From assembly GCA_030590715.1 (NCBI GenBank), contig JAUVCU010000113.1:1-5836 (forward strand): a DNA stretch of 5,836 bases, given 5' to 3'. Positions 1 through 5,836 of the stretch are shown here, in pieces; the stretch's first letter is position 1, and each line of letters starts with the position of its first letter. The notes beneath the pieces are model-generated. The model saw only the letters and a program-made list of their open reading frames with translations, ran no database searches and was not told where the DNA came from. This DNA is from Lentisphaeria bacterium. Lineage in GTDB: Bacteria; Verrucomicrobiota; Lentisphaeria; Victivallales; JAUVCU01. The position numbers and the translations under genes were made by a program.

Positions 1-1719
1 AAGAGTTTTATCTCCTCTAAATTTATTTATGACAACTCCTTTTATAAGGTTCTGCCATTTCTGTGGAAGGAGTTTAATTGTTCCGTAAATAGAAGCAAAA
101 ACGCCGCCACGGTCGATATCCGCCACAAGAATTGTTGAAGCGCCGGCATGTTCAGCCATTCTCATATTTACGAAGTCTTCGTTCAGCAGGTTAATCTCTG
201 TCGGGCTTCCTGCTCCTTCGAGAATCAGTGCATCAAATTTTCGGCTCAAATCATCATAGATACTGAACGCTTTCTTGCTTATCTCATTTTTGTGAGTGTA
301 ATATTCACGGGCAGTGGTGTTTTTGTACGGCTGGCCGTTGATGATCACCTGTGATGTTGAATTGCCCATCGGCTTCAGCAAAACAGGATTCATTTCGGTG
401 CACGGCTCAATGCGGGCCGCCTGAGCCTGAACGACTTGCGCTCGTCCCATTTCTCCACCATCTGCTGTTACAAACGAATTTAAAGACATGTTTTGAGCCT
501 TAAACGGTGCTACTTTGATGCCTTTATTGGAGAGATAACGGCATAAAGCGGCGGCAAAAAGGCTTTTCCCCGCATCAGAAGTGGTTCCCACAACCATGAT
601 TGCCGGCGTCTTTTTATCGGTTTCATCGCAAATTGGCTCATTTTTTATGATTAAACCAATGTATTTTGCCAGTTTTTGATTTTCTTCTTCATTTCGGACT
701 GCAAGTCTGAAAAAGGCTTTATCGAGTCCTTCAAATGTTTCACACGTTCTAATAAGAAAGCCGTTCGTTAGCAATTTTTTCTGCAGGTCTAGTGCTGTTA
801 TATTTGTGTTTATAAGTTCACAAAGTAGAAAGTTTACGTTCGATTTGTAGACCTTCAGATTCTCGATTTTTCCTAATGCATTCTCAAAGCTTTCTCTCAG
901 TTCTTCTGTTTTCTGCTGGCTGTTAATAACATATTCATTATTTGCATAAAGTTTTTTGGCAATGGCTTGAGCTGGGCCGTTTATCGACCATGGGAGTGAC
1001 ATCTTTTTTAGTGTTGAGCTGAGTTTTTCATTTGCATAGACAAAACCAAGGCGCAGTCCTGCTATCGAGAAAAATTTGGTCAGAGATTTAATTACAATCA
1101 CATTGTTTGGAATCGTATCTCCTATAAGGCTTAGCTCATTACTTTCAGGAATGAAATCAATGAATGACTCATCTATAACGAAGAATTTATTTGTATTCTC
1201 TTTCGCCAGTTTCAGTAATTGAGCTTTTGCTGTTATATGTCCTGTAGGATTATTGGGAGAACCAATGAAAATAAGATCCGCTTTAGAATTCTTTACATCT
1301 TCATCATCTATGTGAAATGTGTTGTCATTCTTACGAAAGTGGATTGGCGACGTTGGAATGCCAAGTGTTTGGCAAACTTCATCGTATCCCGTATAAGCAG
1401 GAGCAAAGTATGAAACACATTTTGGTTTTAAGGCCCTTAAAACTAAAGAAAAACACTCTGTAGCCCCATTGCATAGTGCAATCTTATCCGATGTTGTGTT
1501 ATGAAAAACGGCAATTGTTTCCTCTGCTTTTTGAGGATAGACTTCCGGATAGTGTGATACAGTGTTTGCATCAAAAAAAACATTTGTAAGAAAAGTAGAA
1601 TCAATGCCTAACGGATTGAGGTTTACGCTGAAATCACATACGTTTGTATCATCAATTTTTATCCCTTGTTTAACAAGGATATCATCTAGATTTCCCCCAT
1701 GTATATCTTTACTTTTCAT
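1..1719 (-). CDS. cobD/cobQ: CobD-CobQ fusion: threonine-phosphate decarboxylase / cobyric acid synthase (3' end outside window)
   Basis: One open frame of 573 codons runs without a stop from the ATG at 1719-1717 off the left edge. Residues 1-355 are a PLP fold-type I enzyme of the CobD type. Seen: the N-terminal HGGN (7-10), DFSVNLNPLG (29-38), SPNNPTG (154-160), SLTK with Schiff-base lysine K215, GLRLGF (221-226), PWSING (243-248) and FFRLAVR (336-342). CobD decarboxylates L-threonine O-3-phosphate to (R)-1-aminopropan-2-yl phosphate; the HGGN start separates it from HisC. After a short linker, residues 373-573 match the N-terminal ATP-dependent synthetase domain of cobyric acid synthase: GTTSDAGKS (378-386), KAQNMSLNS (407-415), MGRAQVVQAQA (424-434), NPVLLKP (444-450) and EGAGSP (501-506). 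CobQ uses ATP and glutamine to amidate adenosylcobyrinate a,c-diamide four times. Its glutaminase domain with the catalytic cysteine should lie beyond the edge. The start is supported by AAGG five bases upstream and by the usual CobD N-terminus. Both halves read in one frame, so this is a fusion, not two overlapping genes. Confidence 0.92.
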   Translation of the reverse strand, partial: MKSKDIHGGNLDDILVKQGIKIDDTNVCDFSVNLNPLGIDSTFLTNVFFDANTVSHYPEVYPQKAEETIAVFHNTTSDKIALCNGATECFSLVLRALKPKCVSYFAPAYTGYDEVCQTLGIPTSPIHFRKNDNTFHIDDEDVKNSKADLIFIGSPNNPTGHITAKAQLLKLAKENTNKFFVIDESFIDFIPESNELSLIGDTIPNNVIVIKSLTKFFSIAGLRLGFVYANEKLSSTLKKMSLPWSINGPAQAIAKKLYANNEYVINSQQKTEELRESFENALGKIENLKVYKSNVNFLLCELINTNITALDLQKKLLTNGFLIRTCETFEGLDKAFFRLAVRNEEENQKLAKYIGLIIKNEPICDETDKKTPAIMVVGTTSDAGKSLFAAALCRYLSNKGIKVAPFKAQNMSLNSFVTADGGEMGRAQVVQAQAARIEPCTEMNPVLLKPMGNSTSQVIINGQPYKNTTAREYYTHKNEISKKAFSIYDDLSRKFDALILEGAGSPTEINLLNEDFVNMRMAEHAGASTILVADIDRGGVFASIYGTIKLLPQKWQNLIKGVVINKFRGDKTL

Positions 1720-1724
1720 AACTG

Positions 1725-1729
1725 CCTTT
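1725..1729 (-). promoter_or_regulatory. Ribosome binding site of the cobD-cobQ fusion
   Basis: The minus strand reads AAAGG, then five bases, then the ATG at 1719-1717. The upstream frame stays open for many codons, so this site and the position of HGGN at residue 7 decide the start. Confidence 0.6.
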
Positions 1730-1895
1730 GAGATTTTTATTTTACTTTGAAGAGAATATATGATGCCGATAAAAAAAATAAAGTTTGTGTTCTGTCTGTA
1801 TAGCTTTTTGACACTTATTATTATATAATCAACCCGTTCTTGGTATCCTAGTATTAGTAAAAATGGTTTCAGTAAGATCTTGTAAATTCTATTTG

Positions 1896-1907
1896 TTAGT
1901 GCACTAA
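1896..1907. promoter_or_regulatory. Perfect 12-bp palindrome, possible operator
   Basis: TTAGTGCACTAA is a perfect inverted repeat with no spacer, centred about 46 bases upstream of the kinase start and overlapping the weak -10 candidate at 1904-1909. Its size and symmetry suit a site for a dimeric regulator. It could act on the kinase, on the divergent cobalamin gene, or on neither. No regulator is identifiable in the window, and a chance palindrome is possible. Confidence 0.35.
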
Positions 1908-1935
1908 TAGTGTCGTTATTCGATAATATTATAAC

Positions 1936-1940
1936 TGGAG
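1936..1940 (+). promoter_or_regulatory. Ribosome binding site of the hybrid kinase
   Basis: TGGAG lies seven bases before the ATG at 1948-1950. This is good Shine-Dalgarno spacing and supports that start, which also places a signal-like hydrophobic segment at the very N-terminus. Confidence 0.7.
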
Positions 1941-1947
1941 TTCCCGT

Positions 1948-4485
1948 ATGAAGTATAGCTTGTTTTTTGCTTTCGTTTTTTCGCCTAATTTTTTATATGC
2001 AGCAGTAGAATCATCTCAGGGAAATATCACCCAAAGTACAGTGTTAAGTAGTTGCCTGGTTGTAACATCTGTTTCTATTTTATTATGTATTGGCTTTGCT
2101 TTAGTCCTTAGATCTAAGCTTATCGATTCCCGTACGAGAGAGGATCAGTTGAAAAAGCAGCTTGATCAAAACAATACAATCGGCGAATCTTTAATAGAGG
2201 CAGAAAAGCAGTTGGAAGTGCTTTTGGAGCAGGACCTGGTTGGTACAATCATTTTTCAAGACAATACAATTCAGCATATAAACAAAGCCGCTTTGGATAT
2301 ATTTGAATATTCAGACGCAGAAATGATGTCTTGGACGACAGATGATTTGCTGAAAACTGTTTGCTCTAAAGATAAAGAAAAACTATCTAACTATCTTTTG
2401 ACAAAAGACCCGAAATTAAAGAATGAAATCAGCAGCTACGCATACAAAATAACAAGTAAGAATCAGACTATTAAGTCAGTTGATCAAAGTTCAAAAGTTG
2501 TCCCATATAAAGGGCAGGATGCCTTACTTATTATTTGCCAGGATATGACTGAGTTAAGACAGGTTGAAGAGCAGGTTTCGATTTTTAAACGCTTTGCAGA
2601 GTCTTCTGGTCAGGGACTTGTTACTTTTGACCCCGAAGGAAATCCTATTTTTGTAAACAACTCATTCTGCTCAACAGTTCTTGCCGGTAGTCCACGCGAT
2701 GTCTTAGAAAATAACATTACTAAATTCTACCCTCCTAAATTAAAGAAAAAACTTGTTGATCAGATTATCCCATCAGCATTGAAAGAGGGGCAATGGGTTG
2801 GTGAACTTCCTCTTCTTACGACTACCGGGAAAATGATTTCTACTGTGCAGACTTTTTTCAAAATCAGTGATGAGTATGGAAAACCTATGCATATAGCTGC
2901 CGTTATTTCTGATATCTCGGCAAAACGAAAAGCCGAAGAAGAGCTCCTGTTTACAAAGAATTATTTAAAAAATGTATTCCACTCAATACAGTCAATGCTT
3001 GTGACAGTCGATTCAGAGCTTTCAATTACTGAATGGAATGAAACAGCAGAGCAATTTATTGGAGCCAATGCAGAAACAGCGATCTCCAAGAATCTTTTTG
3101 AAATCATTCCTTTTCTGTCTAAATACAGGTCTACTTTTGAGAAAGTTATTAAAAACAGATCAAAAGAAGAGCTTTTTAAGCAGCGTATAGTGATTAAATC
3201 AGATCTAATGTTCCTGAATATTTCCTGTTACCCGATTGCGAACGATTATATGGATGGAGTTGTTATCCGTATCGATGATATTACAGAGGTTGAGAAAAAG
3301 GACAGGCAGCTTCGTCAGATACAGAAAATGGAAACAGTAAGCAAGCTGGCTGGTGGCATGGCTCATGACTTCAATAATGTTCTGGGTGGTATTAAAGGCT
3401 CCATTTCAGTAATCAAGCATCTGCTTTCAAAGGGATCAGTAGATAAAGAGAAACTGATGAGGTCTCTTGAGCTTGCCGATGATGCATCAAATAGGGCGAC
3501 CGATATGATTGGGGAGGTGCTTGAAGTTTCACATAAAAGTAAGTTGGAACTTAAGGCCGTTGATCTTAATAATGTTATTAAGCACGTCTCTTTGATCTGT
3601 AATAAAACATTTGATAATGGTGTCAATGTAAAGTTTACTTATCATGATGATGTCGCAATGGTCGATGGAGATTCCGCTAAGCTTGAAAACGCTATGCTGA
3701 GTATTTGCCGTAACGCAGAGGCTGCTATCAAAGAAAAGTATGAAGATGGAGAGGTTTGCTCGGGTGAAGTTAGTATTGGACTTGAGATCATTAATGCGGA
3801 CCATCATTTCTGTGCTGTTCATCCAGAAGCAAAGCCTGGTTATTATTGGATAATGCGTGTGACGGACACAGGAATCGGACTTGATAATAAAATGATATCT
3901 AAAATTTTTGACCCATTTTATACAACAAGGCTATCCGGGCATGGTGCCGGTTTAGGGCTTTCTATGGTTTACAATATTGTTCAGCAGCATAATGGTTTTA
4001 TTGATGTCTACTCAGACCTTGGCGTAGGGACTACTTTTAATATTTTCATACCAGAGCTTATCGGGACAGATGAAACGATTGAGGTGGTTGCTGGAGATGA
4101 AGATGAGATCATGCAGGGGGAGGGTACAATACTTGTTGTGGATGATGAAGGCTTGATCAGGCTTACTGCGAAAAGTATTCTTGAAGAATGCGGTTATGAT
4201 GTTGTTATTGCTAATAATGGGCAAGAGGCAATTGATATTTACAAAGAGAAGTGGGCTGATATTAACGCCGTAGTACTTGATATGGCAATGCCGATTATCT
4301 CTGGAAAAGAGGTGTATGCAGAAATACAAAAAGTGAACCCTAAACTTAAGGTTTTAATGGCTTCTGGATTTAAGCAGGATGAGCGCCTTAAAGAAGTGTT
4401 ACAAATGGGGGCTAACGGCTTTATTCAAAAACCTTACTCGATGGTTGATCTGGCAAGAAAGGTTAAAGAGGTTATTACAGAATAG
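1948..4485 (+). CDS. Hybrid sensor histidine kinase with three PAS-like domains and a C-terminal receiver
   Basis: The protein has 845 residues and is complete. Residues 1-19 look like a signal peptide or first membrane helix (ending LYAA), and 32-54 form a membrane helix, leaving only about a dozen residues outside the membrane. A charged helical stretch (55-95) leads to three PAS-like domains at about 93-203, 212-327 and 338-448, the third being clearest (TVDSELSITEWN, 353-364). The kinase core follows: phosphoacceptor H473 in GGMAHDFNN (469-477), N-box around N589, G1 box DTGIG (640-644), F-box IFDPFYTT (653-660) and G2 box GHGAGLGLS (664-672). The C-terminal receiver (about 727-843) has D732/D733, phosphoacceptor D778, S806 and K828, so it appears functional. 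Known for the family: autophosphorylation on His and transfer to the receiver Asp. The small outer loop suggests cytoplasmic sensing through the PAS domains; no ligand or cofactor can be named. No HPt domain, DNA-binding output or partner regulator is present in the window. Confidence 0.95.
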   Translation: MKYSLFFAFVFSPNFLYAAVESSQGNITQSTVLSSCLVVTSVSILLCIGFALVLRSKLIDSRTREDQLKKQLDQNNTIGESLIEAEKQLEVLLEQDLVGTIIFQDNTIQHINKAALDIFEYSDAEMMSWTTDDLLKTVCSKDKEKLSNYLLTKDPKLKNEISSYAYKITSKNQTIKSVDQSSKVVPYKGQDALLIICQDMTELRQVEEQVSIFKRFAESSGQGLVTFDPEGNPIFVNNSFCSTVLAGSPRDVLENNITKFYPPKLKKKLVDQIIPSALKEGQWVGELPLLTTTGKMISTVQTFFKISDEYGKPMHIAAVISDISAKRKAEEELLFTKNYLKNVFHSIQSMLVTVDSELSITEWNETAEQFIGANAETAISKNLFEIIPFLSKYRSTFEKVIKNRSKEELFKQRIVIKSDLMFLNISCYPIANDYMDGVVIRIDDITEVEKKDRQLRQIQKMETVSKLAGGMAHDFNNVLGGIKGSISVIKHLLSKGSVDKEKLMRSLELADDASNRATDMIGEVLEVSHKSKLELKAVDLNNVIKHVSLICNKTFDNGVNVKFTYHDDVAMVDGDSAKLENAMLSICRNAEAAIKEKYEDGEVCSGEVSIGLEIINADHHFCAVHPEAKPGYYWIMRVTDTGIGLDNKMISKIFDPFYTTRLSGHGAGLGLSMVYNIVQQHNGFIDVYSDLGVGTTFNIFIPELIGTDETIEVVAGDEDEIMQGEGTILVVDDEGLIRLTAKSILEECGYDVVIANNGQEAIDIYKEKWADINAVVLDMAMPIISGKEVYAEIQKVNPKLKVLMASGFKQDERLKEVLQMGANGFIQKPYSMVDLARKVKEVITE

Positions 4486-4506
4486 GCTTATTATTCGAAG
4501 TATTTT

Positions 4507-4537
4507 GCGGACAGTATTTCACTCGTCCGCTTTTTTT
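4507..4537 (+). terminator. Intrinsic terminator of the hybrid kinase gene
   Basis: GCGGAC (4507-4512) pairs with GTCCGC (4525-4530) around a 12-base loop, followed at once by seven T (4531-4537). It begins 22 bases after the kinase stop codon, the expected place for a Rho-independent terminator. Confidence 0.85.
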
Positions 4538-4560
4538 ATGCTTTAGAAGAATACTGATAT

Positions 4561-4594
4561 AAAAGAAGCGGCCTGAAATCAGTCCAAACCGCTT
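4561..4594 (-). terminator. Probable intrinsic terminator of the enzyme I gene
   Basis: On the minus strand AAGCGG (4594-4589) pairs with CCGCTT (4571-4566), with a possible small inner CTG/CAG stem, and is followed by CTTTTAT. It lies about 30 bases after the enzyme I stop codon. The T tract is shorter than that of the facing terminator, so it may be weaker. The stem could also form in plus-strand transcripts. Confidence 0.65.
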
Positions 4595-4623
4595 TGTATA
4601 GATTTGTGCTTTCTTTATGGCTT

Positions 4624-5835
4624 TTAGTGTTTAATTCCTTTACTGGTAAAAGCTTCTTTTACAAGATAAGTCACAGCATCAACACTATTTAATGATAGAG
4701 CTTCTTTTAGAAGCTGTTCACATTCTTCAACTGAAAACTTTGAGACAATATCTTTTACATTCGGTAACATTCTAGGTGCCATGCTCAAGTCAAATATTCC
4801 CGCTCCAATAAGGAACGGAACACATAAAATATTTCCAGCCATCTCACCGCAAATTGCCAGGTGTTTCTCCGGGTGATTTTTGAAGAAAGAACCTATTTTC
4901 TCTATTACACAAAGGAAAATAGGGTCAAGTGCTTTGTAGATGTCACTAACCTGTTCATTTCCGCGGTCTGCTGCAAAAGTGTACTGAAGTAGGTCGTTAG
5001 AACCAATACTCATGTAGTCGACTTCATTAACCAGTTTATCCAAAGCAAATACAATAGAAGGTATTTCAATCATTAAGCCGACTTTGTAGTCCTGGGAAAA
5101 TTCAATGTTCTGAGCAATCATTTCATTTTCAACTTCATTGATGATCTGTTTTATTTGAATCACCTCTCCAATATTTGTAACCATTGGAAATAGAAGTTTC
5201 AATTTACCGTGAAGCCCGGCTCGAAGAATTGCTTTCAGATGAGGTTTCAGAATATCCTGTCTTTTCAGAAGTAGTCTGATACCACGGTTACCTAAGGCAG
5301 GGTTGTCTTCCGTAGTCGTATTTATATATGGAATCGGCTTGTCGGCTCCGGCGTCAAGAACCCTTATTGTCGCTCCTTTCTCTCCTACTTCCTTCAGTAT
5401 CTTAGAGAAAATCCTATATTGGTCTTCTTCTGATGGCAGGTAATCTCTGATCATATATAGGAATTCAGTACGGTAAAGGCCGATACCTTCTGCTCCATAT
5501 TGTTCCAGTTGCGCTGTTTCGCTTATCAGAGCAATATTACCTCTAAGTGTAACTTTCTTACCATCGGTTGTTTTAGTATCCCCCTTTGGTAGTTTTATGT
5601 CACCATTACTGGTTGATTCAATCATTTCTCCAAATTTTTGAATAACGCTTTCTGTTGGATGGTGATAGATAAGACCGGAATGACAGTCCAGAATTATGTC
5701 GTCATTATCATTTACTTTTTCAGTGATTTTTTTGGCGCCGAGAATAGCTGGTATTCCAAGTGCTTTTGCAAGGATCGCTACGTGAGCGGTAACACCTCCT
5801 CGTTCACAGACTATACCAACAATATTATCTATAGG
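4624..5835 (-). CDS. ptsI: Phosphoenolpyruvate-protein phosphotransferase, PTS enzyme I type (N-terminus outside window)
   Basis: The last 403 codons are present, ending at TAA (4626-4624); the frame stays open to the right edge. Numbered from the first full codon at 5835, residues 7-33 are the swivelling phosphohistidine domain, with the active-site His at 18 in GGVTAH. The rest is the PEP-binding barrel: GIGLYRTEF (117-125, R122), RVLDAGADKP (158-167), ENPALGNRGIR (177-187 region, R184), MIEIPS (255-260, E257), SIGSNDL (276-282, N280 and D281), ADRGNE (289-294, R291) and AICGEMAGN (327-335) with the catalytic Cys at 329. From the His to the end is 385 residues, as in classical enzyme I (386 in Escherichia coli), so about 170 residues, including the HPr-binding helices, are missing. 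Enzyme I passes phosphate from PEP to HPr in the cytoplasm. The PtsP (nitrogen PTS) paralogue differs mainly by an N-terminal GAF domain that would be outside the window, so ptsI versus ptsP is open. Confidence 0.93.
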   Translation of the reverse strand, partial: PIDNIVGIVCERGGVTAHVAILAKALGIPAILGAKKITEKVNDNDDIILDCHSGLIYHHPTESVIQKFGEMIESTSNGDIKLPKGDTKTTDGKKVTLRGNIALISETAQLEQYGAEGIGLYRTEFLYMIRDYLPSEEDQYRIFSKILKEVGEKGATIRVLDAGADKPIPYINTTTEDNPALGNRGIRLLLKRQDILKPHLKAILRAGLHGKLKLLFPMVTNIGEVIQIKQIINEVENEMIAQNIEFSQDYKVGLMIEIPSIVFALDKLVNEVDYMSIGSNDLLQYTFAADRGNEQVSDIYKALDPIFLCVIEKIGSFFKNHPEKHLAICGEMAGNILCVPFLIGAGIFDLSMAPRMLPNVKDIVSKFSVEECEQLLKEALSLNSVDAVTYLVKEAFTSKGIKH

Positions 5836-5836
5836 C

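Larger units (their letters stand above)
1720..1947. other. Divergent intergenic region between the cobalamin fusion gene and the sensor kinase
   Basis: This 228-bp A+T-rich gap must hold the promoters of both flanking genes, which face away from each other. I could not find a well-spaced sigma-70 promoter on either strand. A TTGACA (1808-1813) and a TATAAT (1824-1829) occur on the plus strand but only 10 bases apart. A weak candidate for the kinase is TTGTAA (1880-1885) with CTAATA (1904-1909), spacer 18. An A8 run lies at 1771-1778. The minus-strand leader of the cobalamin gene shows no B12-box-like segment, so a cobalamin riboswitch is not apparent. Confidence 0.7.

Noticed and set aside
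607..660. Possible separate start for a free-standing cobQ at the domain junction
   Set aside because: The frame is uninterrupted through the linker, and I saw no ribosome binding site with a suitable start codon just before the GTTSDAGKS domain.
148..1750. Short plus-strand open frames opposite the cobalamin fusion gene
   Set aside because: The minus-strand frame is continuous and carries all conserved CobD and CobQ motifs; the short plus-strand products show no family features.
1808..1829. TTGACA and TATAAT consensus hexamers on the plus strand
   Set aside because: They are only 10 bases apart, far from the required 16-18, and the start of the kinase is more than 100 bases further on.
1720..1947. 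Cobalamin riboswitch in the leader of the cobalamin fusion gene
   Set aside because: I read the minus strand for a B12-box-like segment and a G+C-rich multi-stem core and found neither; the leader is A+T-rich and short.
3363..4329. Open frames of 87-105 codons on the minus strand inside the kinase gene
   Set aside because: They lie opposite conserved kinase and receiver motifs, lack recognisable domains and are antisense shadows.

Overview
The window holds three large genes, two of them cut by the window edges, and no RNA gene, insertion sequence or CRISPR array that I can see. From left to right: (1) the 5' part of a minus-strand gene (1-1719) encoding a cobalamin enzyme that fuses a CobD-type L-threonine-O-3-phosphate decarboxylase to a CobQ/CbiP-type cobyric acid synthase; (2) a 228-bp A+T-rich divergent intergenic region with a perfect 12-bp palindrome; (3) a complete plus-strand hybrid sensor histidine kinase (1948-4485) with three PAS-like domains and a C-terminal receiver; (4) a 138-bp convergent intergenic region with one intrinsic terminator facing each way; (5) the 3' part of a minus-strand gene for a PTS enzyme I-type phosphoenolpyruvate-protein phosphotransferase (4624-5835).

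The organism looks like an A+T-rich bacterium that makes or remodels cobalamin and has a phosphotransferase system. The kinase has an N-terminal signal or membrane segment and the HDFNN-type dimerisation motif that is common in Desulfobacterota, Spirochaetota and the Lentisphaerota/PVC group. I cannot assign a phylum from the sequence alone.

The three genes do not form an operon: the first two diverge and the last two converge, and each end in the window has its own terminator. The kinase has no adjacent response regulator or DNA-binding partner here, so its input and output are unknown. The most notable item is the CobD-CobQ fusion. Its two halves make the two compounds, adenosylcobyric acid and (R)-1-aminopropan-2-ol phosphate, that the next cobalamin enzyme (CbiB/CobD-type cobinamide-phosphate synthase) joins. 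I found no convincing wholly undescribed system.
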